The position numbers were made by a program, and so were the translations under genes. Shown here piece by piece: positions 43,296-52,062 of a stretch of DNA of 64,000 bases. Position 1 is the stretch's first letter, and each line of letters starts with the position of its first letter. The stretch covers positions 1 through 64,000 of the forward strand of contig QOQU01000006.1 in assembly GCA_003327455.1 (NCBI GenBank). The letters are read 5' to 3'. Origin of the DNA: Anaerolineae bacterium. GTDB lineage: Bacteria; Chloroflexota; Anaerolineae; Anaerolineales; UBA4823. The notes below the pieces were generated by a model. It did not search any database and had not been told where the DNA came from. It worked only from the letters and a program-made list of their open reading frames with translations.

Positions 43296-44639
43296 ATGTT
43301 ACCCATTTATAATCTCGAAACTGCCAAGCAGACAATCTTAAAGCGCACTCCGCTGGCGCTCCAAGAAGTGCCTGCCGAAATGCTCGATCGGATCGAAGCG
43401 CTGTTTGGGGAACGACTTACGCCCGCTCAGGCTGTGGCACACATTCTCGAAGATGTGCGCGTCCATAGAGACGAAGCTTTGAAGCGCTGGACGGAAAAAT
43501 TAGATGGCGTTTCCCTGCCAGACATTCGAGTTTCTACCAAAACCATTCAGCAAGCTTTGCAAAATATCCCCTCCAAAACACTCCAGGCGCTGCAAGAAGC
43601 CGCCCAGCGGGTAGAGATATTCCACCGTCGGCAACCGCTTCACTCGTGGTTGAGCCAGGGAACTGAAGGAACCTTAGGGCAACTGGTGCGCCCTCTTGAG
43701 CGCGTTGGGGTGTATGTCCCCGGTGGAAGTGCTCCTTTACCCTCCACAGTCTTAATGACCGTTATTCCAGCGCGAGTCGCTGGCGTAGCACAAATTGCCA
43801 TGGTTACACCGCCATCTCGCGCTAGTGGAGGAGTGCATCCTATCACCCTGGCAGCTGCAGCCATTGCAGGGGTTGACGAGGTTTACACGGTTGGCGGCGC
43901 CCAGGCGATTGCCGCTCTGGCTTTTGGTACCGAAAGTATCCCCTCTGTAGATAAGATTGTCGGACCAGGAAACCTCTTCGTCACCCTTGCCAAGCAGCAG
44001 GTCTATGGCACCGTTGGGATTGACGGACTAGCCGGGCCAACTGAGACAATGATCATCGCCGATGAGACAGCTAACCCCGAATGGGTAGCTGCCGACCTGC
44101 TTGCCCAGGCAGAACATGACCCTCTCGCCGCAGCCATCTTGCTGACTCCATCCTTGAAGGTCGCAGAAGCGGTGCAGCATCAGGTGGTCAGTCAAATGGA
44201 AGGCGATCTGCGTTTTCCGGCTTTATCCCGAGATCGGATTCTGGAAGTCTCGCTGAAAAACAGAAGCGGCATTGTCCTGACTCAAGACTTACACCAGGCA
44301 TTCGAGATCGCCAACCGGTATGCCCCTGAGCATCTGGCACTGGCTGTAGCAAACCCCTGGCAGTGGATCGAGAAAATCCATTCAGCCGGTGCAGTCTTTG
44401 TTGGAGAACATTCCTATGAAGTGCTTGGCGATTACATCGCCGGTCCAAGCCATGTGCTGCCCACCGGCGGAACGGCCCGCTTTACCTCATCGCTGAGTTG
44501 CCTGGACTTCGTTCGCGTTATTGGTTTGGTTGCCTTACACCCTGAGACCAGCCGTAAACTTTCTCCTCTGGCAGCCGAGATCGCCTATCAAGAAGGCTTA
44601 GACGCACACGCTCAAGCTGCGTTACGTCGCCTGATTTGA
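43296..44639 (+). CDS. hisD: Histidinol dehydrogenase
   Basis: 447 residues from ATG 43296; a longer frame to 43242 lacks the family pattern. The enzyme oxidises L-histidinol to L-histidine in two NAD-dependent steps. Visible marks: YVPGGSAPLPSTVLMTVIPA, VGGAQAIAALAFGTESIPSVDKIVGPGN, zinc-binding AQAEHD, catalytic Glu-His in RYAPEHLAL, and GDYIAGPSHVLPTGGTARF. No other his gene is adjacent, so the histidine pathway is dispersed or this gene stands alone. No Shine-Dalgarno is visible. Confidence 0.95.
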   Translation: MLPIYNLETAKQTILKRTPLALQEVPAEMLDRIEALFGERLTPAQAVAHILEDVRVHRDEALKRWTEKLDGVSLPDIRVSTKTIQQALQNIPSKTLQALQEAAQRVEIFHRRQPLHSWLSQGTEGTLGQLVRPLERVGVYVPGGSAPLPSTVLMTVIPARVAGVAQIAMVTPPSRASGGVHPITLAAAAIAGVDEVYTVGGAQAIAALAFGTESIPSVDKIVGPGNLFVTLAKQQVYGTVGIDGLAGPTETMIIADETANPEWVAADLLAQAEHDPLAAAILLTPSLKVAEAVQHQVVSQMEGDLRFPALSRDRILEVSLKNRSGIVLTQDLHQAFEIANRYAPEHLALAVANPWQWIEKIHSAGAVFVGEHSYEVLGDYIAGPSHVLPTGGTARFTSSLSCLDFVRVIGLVALHPETSRKLSPLAAEIAYQEGLDAHAQAALRRLI

Positions 44640-44659
44640 TTTTCCTGGTTACACGCTTC

Positions 44660-46099
44660 CTAAGGTTGCCGGGAATGTAAGTCCGCAGCGGTTTTTTCTA
44701 AAAGCTGCACCAACGAAGGCATTTGATCCAGGGTGAAATACCATGCCACTAATTGACGGCTGGAATCTCCAACCGCCCAACGCACTCTATCCCATGAAGC
44801 CCATAAAGGTTCATTGACGCCAAGGGGCAGATATTCAATCGCCGCGCGGTAGCCTGACGGTAAGCCCGTCTCTTTCTGCAAGGCTTCCCCTACATCGCGG
44901 CGGAGGGGCAAACCAAAGGTCTCTTCCGCCAAACGTTGCTGTGTTTCTTTTTCCAACAGCCAACGCACAAACAACCAGGCTGCCAACTCTTCTCGTTCTG
45001 AAGAGCGCAGCAGAACAAAATCCGTCCCATAGAGAACCGTTGAAGCCTCCCCGTTAACGGTCGGAAACGGCAAGACCGTCCAGCGGTCTCGGTTGGCAGC
45101 GTTTTCCATTGCCTGCTCAACCAGTTGAAGTTGGGCACTATTGCCTGGCACAATGAGTGCCCTCCGCTGGACGAAGGCGTTAATTGGGTCAAGGTCTGGA
45201 TCGTTCAGGGTGCATTCTTGTTCAAAGAGCTTGCGTAAAAAAACCAATGCCTTTTCAACTTCTGCCGATTTGAACTGGTAACTTTCCTGTTCGTTTCCCG
45301 TGATTTGAGCGCCGAATGCCATAAACCATGCCAGGATGGTAGGATAATCATGGGTGAACAGATACCCTCTTGATCCGTTCGGATTAGTCTGATCCCCTTC
45401 TGAACGTACTGCACAGGCTTGTTGCTGAAGCTCTGTCGAAGAGTCAGGAGCAGCATTGAAGCCCAATTCATTTGCCCAGGAGGCATTATAAAGCAGAAGT
45501 TGAGCAACGCGTCGGGCAGGAATTCCCCATCGGTGACCTTCAAGGAAACTGGCTTCCCACATATTCGGATAGTACCACTGCCTGTCTGAAGATGAGATTC
45601 CCCAAATGACATCCTCGGTGTAAATCGACCAATCAACGAGAATGGGACGACTTTGATTCCACTGCAAGGCTTGATAGAGAGGCGCAATAACCAAATGCGG
45701 AACATTCCCTTCAGTCAGAGCAGTATTCATCCGTTCATCCAGCAAATCAATCCCATTGACTCTTTCGCTGACGACGGATAGATTCCACTGGTTCTGACGG
45801 GAAAATTCAACTGCCAATCGCTCAAAGGTTTCCCCAACCTCGCCAGAATAAGGATGCCAAAAACGGATGGTAACGCCCCGCAGTTGCTCGTCTTTCAGTT
45901 GGATAGCACTGGTCGGAGAGGGTGTTAGACTTGGCAGAGGCGAGGGTAAGGCAGTAAGGGTAAGAGAAGCCTTTGCTGTCGGTGTAACTGCGGGTAAATG
46001 TAGAGGTGTACAACTCAGGAATACACTAAAAAGCAGCAGAACACCAATGCCTCTGCTCAAGAGGACAATGTACCGTTGAAAGGGGATTGTCATTCTCAT
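44660..46099 (-). CDS. Orphan extracellular solute-binding lipoprotein (family 1)
   Basis: 479 residues. The signal peptide ends in the lipobox LSC and is followed by a 40-residue Thr/Ser/Pro-rich linker. The mature domain looks like a sugar-type binding protein: GVTIRFWHPYSGEVGETFERLAVEF, IPARRVAQLLLYNASWANELGF, and GTDFVLLRSSEREELAAWLFVRWLL. No permease or ATPase gene is near, so it either docks with a distant transporter or has another role, for example as a sensor. A second orphan of similar design is at 48591-49898. Met codons at 46099 and 46093 are both possible starts. Confidence 0.85.
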   Translation of the reverse strand: MRMTIPFQRYIVLLSRGIGVLLLFSVFLSCTPLHLPAVTPTAKASLTLTALPSPLPSLTPSPTSAIQLKDEQLRGVTIRFWHPYSGEVGETFERLAVEFSRQNQWNLSVVSERVNGIDLLDERMNTALTEGNVPHLVIAPLYQALQWNQSRPILVDWSIYTEDVIWGISSSDRQWYYPNMWEASFLEGHRWGIPARRVAQLLLYNASWANELGFNAAPDSSTELQQQACAVRSEGDQTNPNGSRGYLFTHDYPTILAWFMAFGAQITGNEQESYQFKSAEVEKALVFLRKLFEQECTLNDPDLDPINAFVQRRALIVPGNSAQLQLVEQAMENAANRDRWTVLPFPTVNGEASTVLYGTDFVLLRSSEREELAAWLFVRWLLEKETQQRLAEETFGLPLRRDVGEALQKETGLPSGYRAAIEYLPLGVNEPLWASWDRVRWAVGDSSRQLVAWYFTLDQMPSLVQLLEKTAADLHSRQP

Positions 46100-46312
46100 C
46101 TTTGCTATCTACAATAGAATTTGGTTTAGATGAACATACTCGGCTGGACATCTGATACCAGGGCTTAGACACAACGTTAACTTCTCTTGTTCATCTAATG
46201 CCAGATGATCCGCCAATTTCGTCCAAGTTTACCATAAACCCGTGCGCAAGCCTTGTTTGTAGTTTTCCTGTGCAAACAAAGTTGATCCCAATTTCACCCA
46301 TAACTTCTATTC

Positions 46313-46321
46313 TGATATAAT
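46313..46321 (+). promoter_or_regulatory. Extended -10 promoter of the coiled-coil gene
   Basis: TGATATAAT (TG-n-TATAAT) ends 18 bases before ATG 46340, with GAGGATT between. No good -35 hexamer is seen, as expected for an extended -10 promoter. Confidence 0.55.
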
Positions 46322-46339
46322 CAAATAGAGGATTGAAAA

Positions 46340-47284
46340 ATGAGCTTTACGGTGCGTGATTATAAGGACTTAATTCAATTGCTCGCAGAACATCCAGAGT
46401 GGCGCGAGGAGTTACGTCGCGCCTTGCTCTCTGATGACTTTCTCGCTCTACCTCAAATTGTGCGCGAACTCGCCGAAGCTCAGAAGCGCACCGAGCAACG
46501 ACTTGAGGAACTCGCCGAAGCTCAGAAGCGCACCGAGCAACGGCTCGATGAACTCGCCGAAGCTCAGAAACGCACCGAAGAACGCCTCGAAGCGCTGGCA
46601 AAACGCGTCGATGAACTCGCCGAAGCCCAGAAACGCACCGAGCAACGGCTCGATGAATTGGTCGAAGCCCAGAAACGTACCGAAGAACGCCTCGAAGCGC
46701 TGGCAAAACGCTTCGAAGAGCTTACCGAAGTTCAGAAGCTCCTGGCAGAAGATCTGGCTGCGCTCACTCGCAGAGTGGACGATATCGGATTCCGTCTTAC
46801 TCAGGTGGAACGACGGCTTGCCAAGCTGGATGGGCGCACGCTTGAGATTGAATACGAACGAAAAGCAGGCAGCTATTTCAGACAAATCCTGAGCCGCACG
46901 CGCGTTGTCAACCTGGTTGAATTGGAGGACATGATCCCATCTGCGGAACTACAGGAGAAATACCAAGATTTATGGAACCTCGATATACTGATCCAGGGGC
47001 GTCTCCGCTGGGGTGACAAAGGCGAAGAGAAACCGGAAGCCTGGCTGGCGGTTGAGGTGTCTGTACTGATCGATCGCGAGGATGTGGAACGGGCAAAGCG
47101 GCGCGCCGATCTGTTACGCCAGGCCGGTTATTTAGCCCTGCCCGTTGTGGCGGGAGAAGATTTGACCGAAAGAGCCCTTCAATTGGCTGAGCAAGAGGGG
47201 GTGATTATGGTCACCGACGGACGAACGCGCCTTCTCGATCAGGCTATCCAGAAAGCTTTAACAAACAGCACGCATTCCAGCTAA
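46340..47284 (+). CDS. Coiled-coil repeat protein with nuclease-like C-terminal domain
   Basis: 314 residues. After a 40-residue helical N-terminus, residues 44-140 are an uninterrupted coiled coil made of LAEAQKRTEQRLEE-type repeats (encoded by 46469-46720). The C-terminal 150 residues form an alpha/beta domain with ERKAGSYFRQIL, DLWNLDILIQGRL, WLAVEVSVLIDREDVERAKRRADLLRQ and a last strand LPVVAGED. This matches the DUF3782-type proteins thought to have a PD-(D/E)XK-like core, although the canonical E-x-K is EVS here, so catalysis is doubtful. Chromosomal location as a single gene; function unknown. Confidence 0.75.
   Translation: MSFTVRDYKDLIQLLAEHPEWREELRRALLSDDFLALPQIVRELAEAQKRTEQRLEELAEAQKRTEQRLDELAEAQKRTEERLEALAKRVDELAEAQKRTEQRLDELVEAQKRTEERLEALAKRFEELTEVQKLLAEDLAALTRRVDDIGFRLTQVERRLAKLDGRTLEIEYERKAGSYFRQILSRTRVVNLVELEDMIPSAELQEKYQDLWNLDILIQGRLRWGDKGEEKPEAWLAVEVSVLIDREDVERAKRRADLLRQAGYLALPVVAGEDLTERALQLAEQEGVIMVTDGRTRLLDQAIQKALTNSTHSS
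46469..46720 (+). repeat. In-frame tandem repeats encoding the coiled coil
   Basis: Units of 42, 42, 63, 42 and 63 bases begin with CTCGCCGAAGC or a variant. The two 105-base blocks 46511-46615 and 46616-46720 (42+63 each) are near-identical, so the array grew by block duplication while keeping a multiple of 21 bases (seven residues, one heptad). Confidence 0.85.
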
Positions 47285-47298
47285 ACCGATCAACCCTG

Positions 47299-48534
47299 CT
47301 AGGGTGGAGGCAGATAATCCCAGGGATTGACTTTTGTGCCGTTGTACATCATTTCGAAATGCAAATGCGAGCCGGAGGAATTCCCGGTGCTACCAATTGC
47401 CCCGATGACGTTCCCCTGGTAAACACTTTGTCCACAAGTGACATTAATCGCGCTCAAGTGAGCATAAAGGGTCTGCCAACCATTTCCGTGATTGATCACA
47501 ATTACATTGCCATAACCCCAATTGTTCCAACCGGCGTAAACAACCACCCCATTATCAACCGCATAGACCGCGTTGCCTGTTTCACCGTCAATATCAATGC
47601 CAAAATGATTGGTTGAGGGAGAGTAATCGAAGCCAGACAAAAAGTGACGATTCGCCGGCCAGATAAACAATCCCACCCCAATAGCCCCACTGGCAACCTC
47701 CTTACAGGCTCCGGGACCCAGCACCTGGGCAACGCCCGGATTATCACGGGGAATTTCTGGAGCCGACCAGCTGACAAATTCGCGTTTTCCTCCGGGAATA
47801 ACTAACCAGGTACCTGGTTCGATATTCGGGTGAGCATAATCCCCGATCGTGTTGGGGTCTAAACCATTGCCGGGAAAGTTAATAATGTCTTCGGGCTTGA
47901 CACCGAAAAACTCTGCCACACGGTTCAAACCATCGCCAGCCGACCATCGATAATACGTGCCATCCACCGGCAAGATATTCAGTTCCTGCCCAGGGCGCAG
48001 ATTATGGGGATTATCTCCTAACGTATACTGATTTCCCCATAAAATCGTCTCCGGCTTTAAGCCAAATTTTTCAGCGATCCCAAACAACGTATCACCAGGT
48101 TTGACCGTATATTTGATGACTTCAAAGCGTGGTCGACTGGGTAGCGAAGTAAAAAGTTGCGTTTGGCGATTAATCCCGAACTCCACGACTGGAGTAACTG
48201 GTGGGGGTGATGCTGATTCATGAGACAACGGCGTTGGGGTCGGGACATCTACCGTACTTTCTTCAGCCGAGACAAACGCGAAGAAATCAACCGTGTAGAA
48301 ACCTGGCATAACCCAAATTATCAACAAGACTGATACTGCCAGAATTAAATGGACTGCCCAACGCGAGAATGTCTCACCAAATCCCAATTCGGTGATGTCT
48401 TGCCAGAAGGCTTGCCACCGACCAGACGATTCCACTACCGGTGAGTCAGCTTTGTGAGGATATTCTTCTAACCGCCCATTACCTGAAATTCTGAGCGGTG
48501 TTTGTTCCGCCTGGTTTTCTTGATAATCTTCCAT
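47299..48534 (-). CDS. LysM/M23 peptidoglycan endopeptidase, membrane anchored
   Basis: 411 residues. A membrane helix at about 60-80 (AVHLILAVSVLLIIWVMPGF) anchors the protein, followed by a Pro/Thr-rich linker. Two LysM-type domains are seen (YTVKPGDTLFGIAEKFGLKPETILWGN and YRWSAGDGLNRVAEFFGVKPEDIINF). The C-terminus is an M23 (LytM) peptidase: zinc ligands in NHFGIDI and HLHFE, with YAHLSAI. All ligands are present, so it should be an active cell-wall hydrolase or endopeptidase. It is convergent with the coiled-coil gene; no operon partner is evident. Confidence 0.92.
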   Translation of the reverse strand: MEDYQENQAEQTPLRISGNGRLEEYPHKADSPVVESSGRWQAFWQDITELGFGETFSRWAVHLILAVSVLLIIWVMPGFYTVDFFAFVSAEESTVDVPTPTPLSHESASPPPVTPVVEFGINRQTQLFTSLPSRPRFEVIKYTVKPGDTLFGIAEKFGLKPETILWGNQYTLGDNPHNLRPGQELNILPVDGTYYRWSAGDGLNRVAEFFGVKPEDIINFPGNGLDPNTIGDYAHPNIEPGTWLVIPGGKREFVSWSAPEIPRDNPGVAQVLGPGACKEVASGAIGVGLFIWPANRHFLSGFDYSPSTNHFGIDIDGETGNAVYAVDNGVVVYAGWNNWGYGNVIVINHGNGWQTLYAHLSAINVTCGQSVYQGNVIGAIGSTGNSSGSHLHFEMMYNGTKVNPWDYLPPP

Positions 48535-48590
48535 AACGACTTTGGAAAGTCATCATACCATTTCTGAGCGCGGTCTATATTAAAGCTAAA

Positions 48591-49898
48591 TTAGGGCTTG
48601 CTTAGATTAGCAACTGCATCCTTGGCAGCCTGTTCAGGGGAAATGCGATCTTTGATTACCGCCAAAACTGCATTGCGCAGGGCTACTCCCAGCGGATCAC
48701 TCAAAGAATCTGGAGGGATTGCCTGCGCCAGTTGAGAAATCGTATCGAGATCCTTGGTTAACTCATTTGCCTGCCAATACGAATATGCATCTGCACGGGT
48801 AGGTAAATATCTACCGGATTGTGTAAAAGCAGCCATGAATTCAGCCTCGCTGAGATAAGTCGCCAATTGAAAGCTGATTCCAATCTGGTCAGGAATCGGG
48901 CTAGTTGAAGCCCAAATCCAACCATTCGCCAACGTAAGAGATGTTTTGTTGGCTAAAAAACCCGCTGAAGCACGCCATTCTCGAAAGTCGTTCTTCAGAA
49001 AATTTGACCCCCACAGGTATCCACTGTCAATTTTTCCTTCAGCAAGCGATTGAGATACCAGCTGATCATTTTCGGCTTGAATCACCCATGCTGGCAATTT
49101 TCCTTGCCGATTGGCATAGGAGAGTTTTTCCAATACTTCTGTCAGAATTGTTTCATCTAACATTGGCTTTCCTTGCGCATTGCGCACCGCCCCTCCCGCC
49201 TGAAGATAAAGAGCAAGCATTACGGTAGCTTGGGGGTCAGCAGCAGCAAAGCCGAGCGTATAACGACTGACCAACCAATCGTTCCAATCCAGGGGCAACT
49301 CATTGGCTAAAGCTTTGGGATAAGCCAGTAAAAGGACATCCCCTACAAACGGTATCCCAAAGGGGGTATTCTCAACGGTAACAAGTTGACGCGCGTAAGG
49401 ATACCATCTTTGGTCCTCTGCCAGGTCAAAATATCCATCTAGAGGATGAAGAATACCACTTTGGGCAAGAGGAGTGACTAATTTGCGTGGTAGAAGCACT
49501 AAATCCGGCAGGGCAAGTGGAGCTGCTTCACTTGCAGCCAATAGTGCATCGAGCATTCCACCAGGTCCCTCTTCAGCCTTAATCCGCACCTCGATAGGCA
49601 AATTCGAGAATTTTTCATGGAACACCTGTAGCCGATCCCGAAGGTACTGATTGGCAAGTTGATCACTGTCTGGATCAAATTGGGGTGGTAACCAGATCTG
49701 GATACCCCGTCGCGAATTCTGATTCAAAGGGGATAAGGGTGTATATGTTGCCGTAACTTGGGGTAAGGGATTGGGTGAAGGGCTAATGGAGGGTGACAAG
49801 CCACTGGCATCCCCACTACAAGCGATCAACAAAGATACTCCACAGAACAGGAATAATCCCATTCGTAAGCAGGACTTCATCGCTTTTAGAAATTCCAT
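48591..49898 (-). CDS. Orphan extracellular solute-binding lipoprotein (family 1)
   Basis: 435 residues. The signal peptide ends with lipobox LLIAC, then a Ser/Pro-rich linker. The mature part has RRGIQIWLPPQFDPDSDQLANQYL, a binding-protein-like middle (TPFGIPFVGDVLLLAYPKAL), and a C-terminal FQLATYLSEAEFMAAFTQSGRYLPTR. It is like the protein at 44660-46099 and also lacks permease genes. It is followed on the same strand by three M42 peptidase genes upstream in transcription order, so co-expression with peptide turnover is possible. Met7 could be the true start. Confidence 0.85.
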   Translation of the reverse strand: MEFLKAMKSCLRMGLFLFCGVSLLIACSGDASGLSPSISPSPNPLPQVTATYTPLSPLNQNSRRGIQIWLPPQFDPDSDQLANQYLRDRLQVFHEKFSNLPIEVRIKAEEGPGGMLDALLAASEAAPLALPDLVLLPRKLVTPLAQSGILHPLDGYFDLAEDQRWYPYARQLVTVENTPFGIPFVGDVLLLAYPKALANELPLDWNDWLVSRYTLGFAAADPQATVMLALYLQAGGAVRNAQGKPMLDETILTEVLEKLSYANRQGKLPAWVIQAENDQLVSQSLAEGKIDSGYLWGSNFLKNDFREWRASAGFLANKTSLTLANGWIWASTSPIPDQIGISFQLATYLSEAEFMAAFTQSGRYLPTRADAYSYWQANELTKDLDTISQLAQAIPPDSLSDPLGVALRNAVLAVIKDRISPEQAAKDAVANLSKP

Positions 49899-49932
49899 TG
49901 CTGATGCTTAGAGGTTGATTACCAGAAAGCAA

Positions 49933-50934
49933 TTAATGGGCGTGATCAAGTCGAGGTGCACTCCGAAGTAAGTTGATGAGCAATTTGACTGCGTTCTCCA
50001 CATCCTCCATATCCACCATTTCAGAGGGAGCATGCACATAACGACAGGGAATAGAAATCACACCAGCAGGAACGCCGCCGCGCGAAAGTTGGATAGCCCG
50101 AGCATCGGTGCCCCCAAATTCCAGGATTTCCCGCTGGTAGGGTATCCTGGCTTTTTCAGCCGTCTGAACCATCCACTGGATTAAGCGCGGATCAGCCAGC
50201 ATCCCGGCGTCACGGATTTTGATGGCTGGTCCCTTTCCCAGGCAAACCTCCATTCGATGCCCCTTGGGAGTATCGCCTGTAGCAGTGACATCAATTGCCA
50301 ATCCTAAGTCTGGTTCCACCCCAAAGGCAGCAACCGTTGCCCCTCTCACCCCAACTTCCTCCTGCACGCTAAAGACAAAATACATCTCAAAGGCACTTTT
50401 TTCTAACCGCCGCAAGGCCTCAATCAATACCGCAACTCCAACGCGATCATCCATTGCCTTGGAGACCACCCGTTTGCCGAAATCGACGAAGGATTGATCA
50501 AACACGGCCACATCCCCAATGCGAATCGGGCAGTCTTCGGCGCTGGAAGCGCCCACATCAATAAACATCTTCTCAAGGGAAGGAATTTCAGAAGAAGGCG
50601 GGTTCTTTTCCATTCCAATGACCCCTTGCACGCCGTTCAAGAATCGCACCCGCCCACCGACGCAATGGATTGGCATCACCCCCCCTAAAGCCACAAAACG
50701 GGCAAAACCCTGTTGATCAACATGGGTCACCATCAGACCAATTTCATCCATGTGAGCGACCAACATGATGCGCGGCGCGCCGGTTTGTTTGCGAACCGCG
50801 ACCAGGTTCCCCAACGGATCCAACCGGACCTCATCAACCAAAGGTTCAACCCATTCCCGAATCTGTTTGCGCACCTGGCCTTCATACCCCGAAGGGGCAG
50901 GGATTTCGACTAGGGTTTTCAACAAGTCCTTCAT
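49933..50934 (-). CDS. M42 family (TET) aminopeptidase, paralogue 1
   Basis: 333 residues from ATG 50934; the longer frame uses GTG 50949. The dimetal site is complete: AHMDEIGLMV, KAMDDRVGVAV, catalytic and ligand Glu in VQEEVGVRGA, AIDVTATGD, and the final His in RYVHAPSEMVD. Such enzymes assemble into 12-subunit tetrahedra that trim peptides in the cytoplasm, using Zn or Co. It is the last of three tandem paralogues and follows paralogue 2 by 27 bases. Confidence 0.93.
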   Translation of the reverse strand: MKDLLKTLVEIPAPSGYEGQVRKQIREWVEPLVDEVRLDPLGNLVAVRKQTGAPRIMLVAHMDEIGLMVTHVDQQGFARFVALGGVMPIHCVGGRVRFLNGVQGVIGMEKNPPSSEIPSLEKMFIDVGASSAEDCPIRIGDVAVFDQSFVDFGKRVVSKAMDDRVGVAVLIEALRRLEKSAFEMYFVFSVQEEVGVRGATVAAFGVEPDLGLAIDVTATGDTPKGHRMEVCLGKGPAIKIRDAGMLADPRLIQWMVQTAEKARIPYQREILEFGGTDARAIQLSRGGVPAGVISIPCRYVHAPSEMVDMEDVENAVKLLINLLRSAPRLDHAH

Positions 50935-50961
50935 TAGAAATTTCTCCACTTCTTTGTTATC

Positions 50962-52062
50962 TTAACGTTCGGTTTGCAAAACATCCGCCGAAAGTCGTTG
51001 TAAGGAATGATACACGAGGCGCAAGGTATTTTCCCAATCCGCAATCCGCACAAGACTAGCCGGCGTATGAAGATAACGACCCGGCACCGAAATAGAGATA
51101 CTCGGAATGCCAGCGCGTTGCAGATGAATAGCACCGGCATCCGTGCCGCCACCACCTGCCTGACGAAATTGATAGGGAATACCCAGTTTTTCTGCCGTTT
51201 GAACAAAATGAGCGACCAATCGAGGGTCGGAGATCGTTGCTCGATCAGAGAGGTAGATTGCAGGTCCGTGTCCCAGGCGGGTGTTATATTTTTCGTTCTC
51301 TGGGGGGTAAAAACTATCTTCAATCTGCAAGGGCAGATCATAAGCTGGCGTGCAGTCAAGCACAATCGCAAGGTCTGGATTTAGTGCATGGGCGGCCACC
51401 TTTGCGCCTCGCAAGCCAACCTCCTCCTGGACAGTAAAAGCCACGAGCAAGTCGAGATCAGGATATTCATATTTCAATAATTCAATGGCGGTTGCCACCC
51501 CAATTCGATCGTCGAGAGCCTTGGCACGGATACTTCCCCCGATTTTCTGAAAAGGCGTCGCAAAGGTTCCCCAATCTCCAACTTTCGCTTTACCGCCTCC
51601 TCCCATATCAACCCGTAACCCATCAACGGTAAAGGGATTGCGACGTTCTTCGGCAGTAGTTAGATGAATGGCTTTGCAGCCAATAACCCCTTTGGCATGT
51701 TCTGCTCCTACCTGGACAGGCTTTCCTGCCAGCCATCGCGGATCAATGCCTCCCACCAGCTCAAAACGATAGATACCTTCTTCCCTATCCTCCTCGGAGG
51801 TAAGCATAAAACCGACTTCATCCAGATGGGCAGCAATCATGACCCTCAATGTTTTCCGAGACTCTTTCTTTTGGAAAGCAAGCAGATTTCCAAGCGCATC
51901 GGTGCGCATCTCTTCAACGTAGGGTTTAATTTGATCCATCACCAGGCGCCGCGCTTCCGTCTCATTGCCACTTACGGCAAGAGCATTACACAGTTTTTCC
52001 AGCACCCGCATTTGTTCGGGCATGATCGTTGGTTGGTTCAGGATTTCGGTGTTTCGTCCCAT
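50962..52062 (-). CDS. M42 family (TET) aminopeptidase, paralogue 2
   Basis: 366 residues from ATG 52062, overlapping the end of paralogue 3 by 25 bases; Met14 at 52023 would remove the overlap, but 52062 has GGAT at better spacing. Metal and catalytic residues are present: AHLDEVGFML, KALDDRIGVAT, VQEEVGLRGA, VLDCTPAYD and RYLHTPASLV. A 20-residue insertion after the metal-binding Asp (PLQIEDSFYPPENEKYNT) sets it apart from paralogue 1. The close linkage suggests a mixed TET assembly. Confidence 0.93.
   Translation of the reverse strand: MGRNTEILNQPTIMPEQMRVLEKLCNALAVSGNETEARRLVMDQIKPYVEEMRTDALGNLLAFQKKESRKTLRVMIAAHLDEVGFMLTSEEDREEGIYRFELVGGIDPRWLAGKPVQVGAEHAKGVIGCKAIHLTTAEERRNPFTVDGLRVDMGGGGKAKVGDWGTFATPFQKIGGSIRAKALDDRIGVATAIELLKYEYPDLDLLVAFTVQEEVGLRGAKVAAHALNPDLAIVLDCTPAYDLPLQIEDSFYPPENEKYNTRLGHGPAIYLSDRATISDPRLVAHFVQTAEKLGIPYQFRQAGGGGTDAGAIHLQRAGIPSISISVPGRYLHTPASLVRIADWENTLRLVYHSLQRLSADVLQTER

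Noticed and set aside
46469-46720. CRISPR-like array
   Set aside because: Repeats are in frame, multiples of 21 bases with no unique spacers; they encode a coiled coil.
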